From positions 115,347,523 to 115,411,522 of the forward strand of contig CM066730.1 in NCBI GenBank assembly GCA_033961575.1: a DNA stretch of 64,000 nt, written 5' to 3'. This document shows, piece by piece, positions 14,301-23,245 of the stretch. Positions within the stretch are counted from its first letter, which is position 1, and each line of letters starts with the position of its first letter. A program made the translations under genes and the position numbers. The notes under the pieces were generated by a model, which was not told where the DNA came from, ran no database searches, and saw nothing but the letters and a program-made list of their open reading frames with translations. Source of the stretch: Aselliscus stoliczkanus (taxonomy: Eukaryota; Chordata; Mammalia; Chiroptera; Hipposideridae).

Positions 14301-17300
14301 AGTAATCATACCAATTAGTTTTGTCATTTTCTTTCACAATTTTGGAAACATTAAAGGAGCCAAAGGAAACTAGCTGGAAATTTAGTACAGAGGATTTGGC
14401 AAGTTGAATGAAATATAAAGGTAAGAGTGGTGAATAAGTTGAGTTATTTATACTTGTAGTTGAAATGACTGACTTTGCTGGACATGCCAGGTAGGGGGAA
14501 AAAGGTATAGCTAGAAGGAAGCAAAAGATTAGGAGAGCCAAGGAGAACAAACATATCCAGACTCAAGTATGGGGAAGAGTTAAGATTAGGGTGGGATTAG
14601 ATGTGGAGATTCCCTGGGATGGGGAACAGGTCCAGGTAATGATGAGAACCAGGGCTAGCTGGGAGTTTGACAGAAACAAGAGACTTAATTGAAGGGGCAG
14701 TGGAAGAAGGAGAGGTAATCTCAGATGATGCAGAATCAGAAGGGTTTTCCTTGCATAGTGACATGTGAGTTGGGCCCTCCTTTCACAATAATTTGCATTT
14801 TTATCTGAAAAATAATGTGCTTTAGTTCATTTGAACCAATGATGTTAACTTTTAGATTGAAATAAATGAAACTGCCATTTTTATAGGTAAAAATGATCAC
14901 TTATAGACAAGCTCATCTAGTTCAACAAAATGGGTTGAATAATAAAATCAGCAACTAACAGCCCATGAGTATTTTTTCTTGGCCAGAAAAAGTCACCTTG
15001 GCTCTTTTCAGCTTTTCACAATCTGCCTTCCATCAAGGTGGCATGTGATTGACTAATATCCAGCTGTGGAGAACTGGAAAATTAAAATCTGCAAAGTATG
15101 CTTTAAGAACAATATTTACTATTGCTGCCCACTGTTCATATTTCTGTAGATACTGTACTGAGTACAGTTACATGGATTATTTGTTCTAATATTCACAACA
15201 ATCCTACAAAGTAAGAACTTCTCTATTTACCATTTTACAGGAAATAATCACAGAGAGGCTAGCTCACACGACCAAGGTCACACATAACTGATAAATAGAA
15301 GAGTCAGGATTTGAACCTAGGTATTCTAGCTCCAGGACTTGTGCACTTAATCTGGGTACACAGCTGATTATTGGAAGCATTGCAAAATATATGTTAACTG
15401 AAATTCCTACCTCTTGGCCCATATTCATTTTGTTTTTTTCCAAGTATGAAGTCAGGGGTGAAATGAATATATTCTCCGTTTTCTTCACAGTTTTTGAAGT
15501 GCTTGGTATATGGTTCATCTCTACCTGGGAGGGTAGGTGGTGCAACTAAAACATCAGCCTGAGAATGTTTAAAAAGATTTCCAAATCATTAAAATCGTTT
15601 TAGAAATAAAAAAAAAATCATTTAAATTATTTTAGAAATAAAAATGATAACACTTAATTTGGAAAACTCTGAAATAATCAATTTGCAGCAAATTTGAAAA
15701 GCACCAGAAAATATATTTTAAGAGAAATTTTTTGACACTTACATGGTTGTAGCTTTCATGTTTTGGCCTCTTGTATTGAGGATTATTCTTCCAATTCTCA
15801 GGAATCAATATTGATACATTTTTGAAAAAAAATCTTTTTTCTGTGGCTTCAAACAGGTAAGTAGAAGCGGTAGTCACCGTGTTCTGTTATTAAAGGTAAA
15901 AAATATGTGAGGATAGCCAAGTGACAGTAGTCTAAATGAGCAGAGGCTCATCATCGTCATATCCCAGATTAAGAATGGAGAGAAAACGCAGTTAACTACT
16001 AAACAGAATTCCTGTCAATCTGAAATTGTAGCTTAATCCTGTACATTTAAAGGTTTTGAAGGGCCGGCTGAGTGGTGCGGTGGTTAAGCGCTGGCCTGGG
16101 AAGCCAGTGGCCCCGGTGCAGTTCCCACATATGAGAGCCAGTGAAACTGCCCTAAAAAATAAAAGGCAAATGTTTCTATTTGGTGTTAGGAGAAATTGCA
16201 TAATATGATAAAGAACATAGATTTCAGAGACATCTACTTGGTTCCAATGCTGGTATTAACACTTTCTGGGTGATAGATCTTGACCAATTTATATAATACT
16301 GTGAATCTCATTTTCCTCATCTCTCAAATGGACTATGACTACCTATCTTTAAGGATGGCATAAACATAATGCGTTATAAAGTGCTCTACACATAGACAGT
16401 TATAAAACTGGTTGATATCCTTAGTGTTTATAAGTTACAGCCTTCGCTGATGCAAGTTGAGGAGAACAGTCCATAGGCATGGGTCACAGGAGAGGCTTTT
16501 CATTACACAAGCATTCCCCCAGTAGAGGCAACTGGGTTGGAGCCTGGGGTCAGGTGATGGAAAATTTCACAGTAGAGGTAGAACTTTTTGACCATAGGCA
16601 GAGCTTGTTGCTCTGCTATCAAACTGAAAATAATGTCATTCTATATTGTTCATTATCCTGAATCCCAAAATACAATAATTAATAAGAAAAATAGTCTCAC
16701 CCTAGAGCTTCCTATTTAGAGGGGGGAAAAAAGATGGTGAAAGAGCTTTATGGTAATTTAATCTACATGAGCAAACCCACTGAATAACTGAGGGATCTTT
16801 GGTGCTGGATGATGATATCAACCTCTTGCTAGCAACATTCCAGAAAAAGAAAGAAAAGATCTCCAAATCAGAAAGGCAGAAGTAAAACTGTCACTATTTG
16901 GAGGTGGCATGTTATTGTATATGAAAGCCCTAAAGACTCCATCACAGAAACCTGTTAGAGCTAACAAATGAATTCAGTAAAGTTGCAGAATACAAAATCA
17001 ATGTGAAAATATATTGCATTTCTATACACTAATAACAAGCTATCAGAAAGAGAAATTAAGAAAACAATTCAATTTACAATTGCATCAAAAAAATTATATA
17101 CCTAGGAATAAATTTAACCAAGGAGGTGAAAGTCCTGTACATTTAAAACTGTAAGACATTGATGAAAGAAATTGAAGAAGACATAAATGAAAGATATCCC
17201 ATATTCATGGATTAGAACAATCAATAGTGTTAAAACGCTTATAGTATCCAAGGCAATCTACAGATTCAATGCAATCTCTATGAAAATGCCAATTGTATTT

Positions 17301-20300
17301 TTCAGAGAGATAGAAAAAACAATTCTGAAATTTTGTATGGAACCCAAGAGACCTTAAATAGCCACAGCAATCTTGAGAAAGAACTATGCTGGAGGCATCA
17401 CGCTTCCTGATTTCAAACTATACTATAAAACTATAGTAATCAAAATAGTATGGTATTGGCATAGAAATAGACACAGGGGTCCATGAAACAGAATTGAAAA
17501 TCCAAAAATAAACCCACACATATATAGTCAATTAATTTATGACAAAGGAGGCAAGAATATACAATTTGAAAAGAACAGTCTCTTCAATAAATGGTGTTGG
17601 GAAAACTGAACAGACCCATGCAAAAAGAATGAAACTGGACTACTATCTTACAATATATACAAAAACTAAATCAAAATGCGTTAAAGACTTAAATGTAAGA
17701 CCTGAACCATAAAATTCCTAAAAGAAAACATAAATGGTAAGCTTCCTGACATTGGTCTTGGTGATGAGTTTTTGGATTTGACACCAAAAGCAAAGGCAAT
17801 AGCAAGAAAAAAACAATCTGATTAAAAAATGGGCAGAAGATCTGAATAGACATTTTTGCAAAAGGACATGCAAATAGCCAACAGGCACATAAAAAGGCAC
17901 TCAACATCACTAGTCATCAGGAAAATGCAAATCAGGACCACAATGAGATATCACCTCACATATGTTAGGATGAATATCATCAAAAGAAATAACAAATGTT
18001 GGAGGGATTGTGGAGAAAGGGAACCCTTATAACTTTTGTGGGAATGTAAGTTGGTGCAGCCACTATGGAAAACAGTATGAAAGTTCTTGAAAAAATGTAG
18101 AACTAGCATTTGATCCAACAATTCCACTTCGGGGTATTTATCCAAAGGAAATGAAAACACTAATTCAAAAAGACATATGTACCCCATTGTTAACTGCAGA
18201 ATTATTTACAATGGCCAAGACATGGAAGCAACCCTGTGTGCATTGATGGATGAATGGATAAAGAAGATGTGCTATATAAAATCAATGGAATATAATTGAG
18301 TCATAGGGAAGAGGGAAATCCTGCCATTTCTGATGGCATGGATGCACCTTGAGGGCATTGTGCTAAGTGAAATAAGTCAGACAGAGAAATACAAATAATG
18401 TGCAATCTCACTTTTATGTGGAATAAAAAAAAAAAGAAAGAAAAAGAAAAAACACAAAAAAACAAAAACTGAACTCATAGATACAGATACAGAGAACACC
18501 CTGGTAGTTGCCACAGGCTTTGGGGCAGTGGTGGGGGTGGTGGGGGGTTGGCTAGATGGGTGGAGGGGGTAAAAAGATACAAACTTCTAGTTATAAATAA
18601 GTCATGGTGATATAATGTATATCATGGTACTATAGTTAATAATACTGTATTGTATATTTGAAAGTGCTAAAAAAGTAAATCTTAAAAAGTTTTACCACAA
18701 GAAAAATTTTTTTGTCACTATGTTATGGTGATGGATATTAACTACATATATTTTAGTGATCATTTTGTAAATTATACAAATATCAAATAATTGCATTGTA
18801 CACCCTAAACTAATATACGATGTCGCTTATATCTCAAAAACTTCTAAAAGGTATATATGTCAGTTTGAATTATGGTACCAACTGGAAAAGTGGGATTGCT
18901 GTATACAGTTGTGTGGGTTGTGCATTGTATAATTCCAAGGGATTTCATTTACTTTGCAGACTCCATGGCTCTTTGTGACTATCTGAGATAGTGGTATGTT
19001 CTCAGATTGCAGAGGTATTTTATAGACCCTGTATCAGACAACTGTGATCTCCTGGAGCATACTAGGGTGGTTAATAATGGTTGCTGCAGGCTTTCCAAGC
19101 AGAATTCCTATAATATTCCTTCTAAATTGTTTCTCAGAAGCCTATAGAATTGTAGTTGGATCAACAAAGATTAAGATATCAAAGTTTCAAAAAATAAGTA
19201 CTATCAAACTAAAAAGATCCATGAAAGTTGACAATTGACATCTCAGTCCCTAAATTACAAAGATCCATGAAAGTTGACAATTGACATGTCAGTTCCTAAA
19301 TCAATTCAGCATAAATCTTATTGTGGCTCAGACAGTAGTATTCCCAGGAGTAAAGTTATATCCATATGTTGGTTCACCAATTACAAAAAACAGTGATGTT
19401 TTTCATCTTGTACAAGTCAGAATCCATACCCACGTCTGTAAGTCTTCAGGGCCCTTGTGCTGGATCTCCACTCTGCTTGTGCTACTTAGGAAACCTTTTA
19501 AAAAATCATTCAATTTCTCCAAATCCCAGTTTTCTCCTCTGTAATGTGAATGATAGATAGTATTTTGCACAACTGTTTGATACTATAAATGCAAGGACTG
19601 TGTAGAAGGCTGAGAGAAAGTCAGGAAACAGTGTGATCTATGAATACCTACTAACAATTGAATTTTTACTTACAGTTTCAGTAGAGGACCATTTTAGCAT
19701 TGTTTTCTTTTTTACTCCTATGAACAATTCTTCCAAATACAGTAATGCCTCGGTGTGTGAGCATAATTCATTTCAGAAACAAACTACTTGCATTGCAAGA
19801 CATTGCTTGTTTACCAAGTTAAAATGTATTATTAGGTTGGCACCAGGCTAATAGAAATGTTTGCTCATCTTGCGGAACACTCTCAAATGAAGTTACTTGC
19901 AGTCCGAGTTTTACTGTACTGACTTTTGAGGCTCAGAAGTATTTGAAACGGATCGACTTTCCTGGACACTAAGAATCCATTATTCAGAATCAGCTATTAT
20001 TAATTGCTACTCACGTCTGTGTTCTTTAGTAAACAGACCTGTACCTTACTCTGTAATTCAAAAGGTATCAATAAGTGAACACCACTCTACTGCAAGAGTT
20101 TATGCAGAGCGAGTGGTGAATGGTAGCCATAGAATCACCTGCTCACGACTCACATCATGCCCACCAGCTTCTTGTTGATAACAACACCCATGCAGAAGGC
20201 TAAAACAATAAACATGGGAACACAGAGAGGGGTAACTGAGTACAAGGAATTAGTAGATGTTGATGTCAGGGACAGGAGAAGCAAATTTACATGGCCGTGG

Positions 20301-21954
20301 CACCACTCTATTACAAGTAATGATATAGTTGAAAAAAAGCTTTAGGAATACAATTATTGGTGCAGTCCTGGAGCTGTTTGCTTCTCCATCTACATTACCT
20401 AATGAACTCACTTGTTCTCATGGCTTTAAGTCTCACCTACACACTACAGACTTACAAATATTTATCTTCACCAAGGTTTTCCTTCTGAATTCTGATTCCT
20501 GTCTCCATCTACAACGATATTTAATAAGCATCTCAAATTCAAAATGTCCCAAACTAACACCTGATATCTCAACTGCCAAATAATCTCCACTGAAGTCTTC
20601 CCCTTCTCAGCTGATGATAATGCCATCTTTCCAAGTTTTCAGGTGCAAACCCTTAGTGACCCCTGCTATACCGGGTCTGACAACTAAGTTCATGAACTTG
20701 TTGCAGTGATGTTGCTACTAACCTGTTTTGATATCAAAGGGATTCTTCATTATGAATTTGTACCAACTGGACAAACAGTTAACCAAGTTTACTATTTGGA
20801 AGTGCTGAAAAGGCTGCGTGAAAAAGTTACACGACCTGAACTTTTCACCAACAATTCATGGCTCTTGCATCATGACAATGCACCAGCTCACATGGCACTG
20901 TCTGTGAGGGACTTTTTAGCCACTACACCTCTATGCTGCACAGAGCTTATACAGCATGAGTGACAAGTGGAAACCCTCTACAGTTTTCTCAACACTACAG
21001 TCAGAGTGACCCTATAACATTCACTAGAGAACACACCTCTCCTCTGCTCAGAATCCTTCCATGGGTTCCTATGGCACTCAGAGTAAAAGCCTAAGTCTTC
21101 CCAGTGGCCTGGGTCCTGCTACCTCTTCAACTTTAGCAATCCCACTCTCCCTCCTCCATTTATAGTTGTTTCCTTAGTTTCATCAAGCATGCTCCCACCT
21201 CCATGCTGCTGTAACTTCTATTCCCTCCCCCAGATTTTCAATTGGCTCTTCCTTCACTCATCGCAAGCCTCTGCTTAGACGTGACTACCCTACATGAAGG
21301 AGTAACTCACATTCTCCCCCTACCTCAGCCTCTCCCACACTGCCTAGCCCTCTCTGATGATTTATTTTACTCCATAGCAGCTCACTTCTAACTGGCCTGC
21401 TATTGTACATTTCTATGTTTTTATTACACATACCTGAAAAGAATCATGTATACTGCATGAAGGCAGGAGATCTGCCATTCACTGGGGTCTTGCCATAAGC
21501 ATTCAATAAATAATTGTTTAAAGAACAAACAAATCCAGCTGCCCATTTACAGATGAAGAAACTGAGGCTCAGGGAGGCCCTGTGCCTTATCTTTGGTCAT
21601 ATGCTGAGACAGGATAGACCCGTCTACGGCCTCCAGTTCCCACTGTCCATTCCAGCATTGTGGTCACTGCACCGCTGCTTTTAAACTGTCTGGAGCATTC
21701 AGAAGTTTCCATAATAATTATTGACTACTAATGTTTTTTTTTCCTTCTCTATAATGCAAACAAACAAACAAACAAAAATCCCATTTCTTCCTTACCTTTA
21801 TTTGTTCAATTAGTGTTCCATCTTCTGGCACACGAGGGTCTATAGCAATGAGAATGCTCTCGTAGCCATTGTCACTCAGTCGAACAAGAGATGTATTGGA
21901 CCCTTGCAGCAGGCATAGGACTAAGAGGAAGCCAGTGCTTCTGAATAACCCCAT
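2256..21954 (-). CDS. CLCA4: CLCA4, calcium-activated chloride channel regulator 4 (5' nine coding exons)
   Basis: Nine exons join without a stop or phase error into 489 codons: 21954-21796, 15883-15743, 15558-15411, 12048-11940, 10236-10059, 9731-9513, 7485-7258, 3853-3676 and 2362-2256. The family protein is about 920 residues, so the C-terminal part lies left of the window. Visible in order: signal peptide (about 1-21), N-terminal zinc-metalloprotease-like domain with HEWAH at 155-159, a Cys-rich stretch (about 187-235), and a VWA domain with MIDAS residues D312, S314, S316, T383 and D413. CLCA proteins are secreted or surface epithelial glycoproteins that self-cleave; CLCA1 is known to modulate TMEM16A chloride current, and a like role for CLCA4 is inferred. 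Residue identity is closer to CLCA4 than CLCA1 (for example [14 protein letters not shown] and QNEYGP), and the gene lies downstream of CLCA1 as in other mammals. No inactivating lesion was seen. Confidence 0.95.
2363..3675. other. CLCA4 intron 8, with probable L2/L3 relic
   Basis: The part at about 3180-3600 has the pyrimidine-rich, plus-strand character of an L2/CR1-type 3' end, including text like GCCCAGCTTAAAAGCCACCTT and a CTCCTGGCACAG motif. It is diverged. The remainder is unremarkable. Confidence 0.45.
3676..3853 (-). CDS. CLCA4: CLCA4 exon 8 (VWA domain, TDGEDN)
   Basis: 178 nt, phase 0 to 1. It encodes [20 protein letters not shown] and [15 protein letters not shown], giving the last MIDAS aspartate (D413). 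Acceptor TTTGCAG, donor GTAAAA. Confidence 0.95.
5480..5960 (+). repeat. L2 LINE 3' end
   Basis: Diverged L2: CCCTTCTGCCTGAACCACTG, then AAATGCTACATTTCAGAGTG, and a 3' end resembling TTGGCATATAAATATATGTTCAATAAAT. Confidence 0.65.
5985..6115 (+). repeat. MIR SINE fragment
   Basis: Matches the MIR core and 3' part: ATGAGGTAATCGATG, GGGTCACAAAGCTAGTAAGT, TTTGAACCCAGGACTT. Confidence 0.7.
6590..6800 (+). repeat. MIR SINE
   Basis: MIR signature: TTTAATTCTCATAATAACCC, ATGAGGTAGGCATCC, then a decayed region with AAGATCATATAGCTGCTAAAT. Confidence 0.7.
7258..7485 (-). CDS. CLCA4: CLCA4 exon 7 (VWA domain)
   Basis: 76 codons, phase 0 to 0. It reads [33 protein letters not shown] and [14 protein letters not shown]. 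The Thr of GGTS (residue 383) is the MIDAS threonine. Acceptor TATTCAG, donor GTGAAA. Confidence 0.95.
7486..9512. other. CLCA4 intron 6
   Basis: No repeat family or gene is recognised with confidence. The stretch 7790-8230 is somewhat richer in GC and C+T than its surroundings but has no identified origin. Confidence 0.5.
9513..9731 (-). CDS. CLCA4: CLCA4 exon 6 (start of VWA domain)
   Basis: 73 codons, phase 0 to 0. It starts [17 protein letters not shown] and contains [18 protein letters not shown], a Pro-rich linker, then [14 protein letters not shown]. That end is the first MIDAS loop (DxSxS) of the VWA domain. Most CLCA proteins I recall have Lys in DKSGSM; here it is Thr. Acceptor TTTTAG, donor GTAAGT. 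Confidence 0.95.
9895..9990 (+). repeat. MIR SINE fragment in CLCA4 intron 5
   Basis: GAGTGCTTACTATGTGCCAG followed by a decayed MIR core. It lies inside the 326 bp intron 5. Confidence 0.6.
10059..10236 (-). CDS. CLCA4: CLCA4 exon 5 (Cys-rich)
   Basis: 178 nt, phase 2 to phase 0. After completing Arg186 it reads [19 protein letters not shown] and continues to [10 protein letters not shown]. It holds several conserved cysteines of the CLCA N-terminal region. Acceptor TTTTTTCAG, donor GTAAGT. A short SINE sits about 130 bp upstream of its acceptor, inside intron 4. Confidence 0.95.
10366..10478 (-). mobile_element. Short tRNA-derived SINE (copy A)
   Basis: Antisense on the plus strand: GGGCAGTGTC-like tail, CATATGTGGGATCCGAATCG (A/B-box side) and a terminal GGCCTGCCC. 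It is flanked by a 16 bp target-site duplication with one mismatch (10350-10365 and 10479-10494). It lies in CLCA4 intron 4. Confidence 0.88.
10479..11939. other. CLCA4 intron 4, remainder
   Basis: No gene. 11739-11800 is an A-rich, AAAC-repeated simple sequence. Other sequence is unassigned. Confidence 0.5.
11940..12048 (-). CDS. CLCA4: CLCA4 exon 4 (metalloprotease HExxH motif)
   Basis: 109 nt, phase 1 to phase 2. It encodes [19 protein letters not shown] with the zincin-like HEWAH signature and the downstream acidic VFDE residues used by CLCA self-cleaving proteases. The acceptor is CCCACAG. The donor is GC instead of GT (ACAAG followed by GCATGA). The Arg codon it splits is completed correctly by the first G of exon 5, which supports this border. 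Confidence 0.93.
13777..13893 (-). mobile_element. Short tRNA-derived SINE (copy B)
   Basis: Near-consensus copy: T-rich tail, GGGCAGTGTCACTGGCCCT, GACCCGAACCGGGGCCGCTG, CACTCGGCCGGCCC. It has a perfect 15 bp target-site duplication at 13762-13776 and 13894-13908. Confidence 0.93.
15150..15345 (+). repeat. MIR SINE
   Basis: Near-complete MIR: CACAACAATCCTACAAAGTA, CATTTTACAGGAAATAATCA, CAAGGTCACACATAACTGAT, GGATTTGAACCTAGG. It ends only about 65 bp below the exon 3 donor. Confidence 0.8.
15411..15558 (-). CDS. CLCA4: CLCA4 exon 3
   Basis: 148 nt, entering at phase 0 and leaving at phase 1. It reads [19 protein letters not shown] and later [20 protein letters not shown], typical of the N-terminal CLCA domain. 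The donor is GTAGGA. Only 184 bp of intron separate it from exon 2, the shortest intron seen here. Confidence 0.94.
15743..15883 (-). CDS. CLCA4: CLCA4 exon 2
   Basis: 47 codons, phase 0 at both ends. The acceptor is AACAG before an AAC codon and the donor is GTAAGT. It encodes [19 protein letters not shown] and the following [10 protein letters not shown], a strongly conserved CLCA N-terminal segment. The family's usual Asp-Met at the exon start reads Asn-Thr here. Confidence 0.95.
16061..16165 (+). mobile_element. Short tRNA-derived SINE (copy C)
   Basis: Sense copy: GGGCCGGCTGAGTGG, GGTTAAGCGCTGGCCTGGGA, CCCACATATGAGAGCCAGTG, ending CTAAAAAATAAAA. Flanking duplication unclear. Confidence 0.85.
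16230..16440 (+). repeat. MIR SINE
   Basis: MIR opposite-strand type text: TCTCATTTTCCTCATCTCTC, AAATGGACTATGACTACCTA, followed by a decayed AAAGTGCTCTACACATAGACA. Confidence 0.65.
16890..18840 (+). repeat. Old 5'-truncated LINE-1 (ORF2 C-terminal part and 3' UTR)
   Basis: Sense L1 DNA broken by many stops: TACAAAATCAATGTGAAAAT, TATACCTAGGAATAAATTTA, GTTGGTGCAGCCACTATGGA, CTAAGTGAAATAAGTCAGAC, then a 3' UTR with TGTATATTTGAAAGTGCTAA and ATTGTACACCCTAAACTAAT. The divergence and 3' end suggest an L1MA/L1MB-age element. Its 3' boundary is approximate. Confidence 0.85.
19215..19303. repeat. 46 bp tandem duplication
   Basis: A unit starting AGATCCATGAAAGTTGACAA occurs at 19215 and again at 19261, with a few differences (ATCTCAGTCCC versus ATGTCAGTTCC). 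Confidence 0.9.
19490..19620 (+). repeat. MIR SINE fragment
   Basis: CAATTTCTCCAAATCCCAGT, TTTCTCCTCTGTAATGTGAA and a decayed tail fit MIR. Confidence 0.5.
19740..19921. mobile_element. Palindromic MITE (pogo/Tigger-like), copy 1
   Basis: Ends CAGTAATGCCTCGGTGTGTG and, inverted, CAGTAAAACTCGGACTGCAA, flanked by TA. The interior aligns with the copy at 58069-58227 (GAAACAAACTACTTG, GCAAGACATTGCTTGTTTAC). It differs mainly by an extra segment of about 22 bp near 19830-19851. Family name uncertain. Confidence 0.7.
20360..21515 (+). repeat. L2 LINE interrupted by a mariner copy
   Basis: L2 ORF and 3' region in plus orientation: CTCATGGCTTTAAGTCTCAC, GCATCTCAAATTCAAAATGT, then after the interruption CCTCTCCTCTGCTCAGAATC, CACTCAGAGTAAAAGCCTAA and a CATTCAATAAATAATTG-like 3' end. 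About 300 bp of mariner DNA lies inside it. Confidence 0.8.
20669..20975 (+). mobile_element. Mariner-type DNA transposon fragment
   Basis: Starts with GGGTCTGACAACTAAGTTCA next to a TA. A following frame reads [30 protein letters not shown] and the signature [11 protein letters not shown] of mariner transposases (second catalytic Asp). It is internally deleted: the 5' end is joined directly to the middle of the transposase, and the transposase 3' part is missing. It cannot be active. Confidence 0.85.
21796..21954 (-). CDS. CLCA4: CLCA4 exon 1 (signal peptide)
   Basis: 53 codons beginning MGLFRS and ending IEQIK, followed by donor GTAAGG, phase 0. A hydrophobic core (FLLVLCLL) forms the signal peptide. 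I chose the ATG at 21954 because CLCA1 and CLCA4 relatives begin MG(L/P)F and because A at -3 and G at +4 make a good Kozak context. An in-frame ATG ten codons upstream (21984) would only add a short extension, and no relative I know has one. Confidence 0.95.
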
Positions 21955-22021
21955 TGTTCCTGGCCTCAGTGCTGGTTTATGCAAGAGGCTTTTCTATGAC
22001 CTTCTTTCTCTCCATATATGT

Positions 22022-22056
<35 letters not shown>
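21955..22056 (-). promoter_or_regulatory. CLCA4 5' UTR / core promoter region with (TA)n tract
   Basis: Upstream of the CLCA4 ATG lie about 65 bp of ordinary sequence and then a perfect TA run at 22024-22056. The 5' UTR and promoter must lie in this area. The TA run is 70-100 bp from the start codon, where a TATA element could fall. The transcription start cannot be fixed from sequence. Confidence 0.35.
22024..22056. repeat. (TA)n microsatellite upstream of CLCA4
   Basis: About 16 perfect TA units, 70-100 bp upstream of the CLCA4 start codon. Confidence 0.95.
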
Positions 22057-22057
<1 letters not shown>

Positions 22058-22584
22058 GCCTAAACCTTACAGGTGTGACTCATTATGGGTCACTGACTGT
22101 ATAAAGTTCAGTTTTACATGGGAAAACATTTTATTTGCTTACACAATCGTTTTATTGTATATCATCATAAAAATGATCAGGAAGCTTTTTCTGTACTTTC
22201 TAATTTTGGCTAATTTCCTAAAGATAGACATATACTTGGTATTTTCCATAGAGTGCAATGTGAAAATGAAAATTTCATAATGAAATGAATAGAGACAATA
22301 ACGTTAATGTTGTTTTTCAGTTTTACAAAGCAATTTAATTATTTAGATTATTTACCAAGGGTATAAACAATAGAAGAGAATGTAAAATTATTAAATGTAA
22401 ATAACACCAAATTAGGCAAGATTGCTTTGAAACCTAAATTAAAAATTTTAAAGACTTGGATAAAATCAGGAAGATTTGATAAAGTTATTAGAGTACAGTT
22501 AAAAAACATCCTGCCCAGTAAAGAATGAATAGAATTTGCTTTCATACAAGCATATCAAAAAAGTCTGGAAGAATGTCAACTATA

Positions 22585-22979
22585 TATATATATATATATA
22601 TTTTAAGATTTTATTGGGGAATTGGGGAAGGGGAACAGCCAAGTTGTTGTCCTTCAGTTTTAGTTGTAGAAGGTGCACCTAGCTCAGCTCCCAAGTCCAG
22701 TCTCCATCCAGCCGCCTGTCGCAGCTCATGGCAGCTCAGCTCAAGGTGCCGTGTTCAATCTTAGTTGCGGGGTGGGCGTAGCCCATTATCCCATGTGGGA
22801 ATCGAACAGGAAACCTTGTTGCTAAGAGCACAGGCTCTAACCACTGTTCAATCCTGGCACCTGTTGGCAGCTCAGGGTAATTCAGCTTGGGCGCAGCTCA
22901 CTGGCCCATGTGGCAATCGAACTGGTGACCCTGTTGCTCAGAGCTTGCGCTCTTAACCAACTGAGCCACTCGGCCGGCT
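22585..22979 (-). mobile_element. Long dimeric tRNA-derived SINE (copy E)
   Basis: Read on the minus strand it has a CCGGCCGAGTGGCTCAGTTG head, two tRNA-like units (each with GTTCGATT.CCACATGGG), a GAGCTGAGCTG-rich body and a tail CCCCAATAAAATCTTAAAA. Flanked by the 9 bp duplication TCAACTATA (22576-22584 and 22980-22988). A TA run sits in its 3' tail. Confidence 0.9.
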
Positions 22980-23039
22980 TCAACTATAATTTTTTTTAAG
23001 AAGTCTAGTAGTGTGCTGGTTTCTATTAAAGCAGAATGA

Positions 23040-23245
23040 GTGATAGTAACAGTTAACACTTATTTGGTGCTTACCAGGGAAGAGATTCTCTCACCTAATC
23101 CTCACCACAATGCTCTCAAGTAAGCTTGACTATTATGTTCATTTAGCATGAGAGCCAGGGGAACACAGAGATTCAATAGCTTGCCAAGATCACATAACTA
23201 GAAAATGGCAGAGTCAGGGTCTGGACCCAGCATTCCTACCCCAGA
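23040..23245 (+). repeat. MIR SINE
   Basis: TTATTTGGTGCTTACCAGGG, CCTCACCACAATGCTCTCAA, AAGATCACATAACTAGAAAA, CAGGGTCTGGACCCAG: near full-length MIR. Confidence 0.8.

Larger units (their letters stand above)
12049..15410. other. CLCA4 intron 3
   Basis: Contains SINE copy B (13777-13893) and a MIR (15150-15345). The rest, including 14000-14760, shows nothing I can assign. Confidence 0.55.
15884..21795. other. CLCA4 intron 1
   Basis: The largest intron of the gene seen here (5.9 kb). It is filled mainly by repeats: SINE copy C, MIRs, an old L1, a palindromic MITE, and an L2 carrying a mariner copy. No alternative exon was recognised. Confidence 0.8.

Noticed and set aside
21955..21984. CLCA4 starting at the upstream in-frame ATG (21984)
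   Set aside because: Relatives start at the MG(L/P)F Met; the upstream ten residues would precede the signal peptide.
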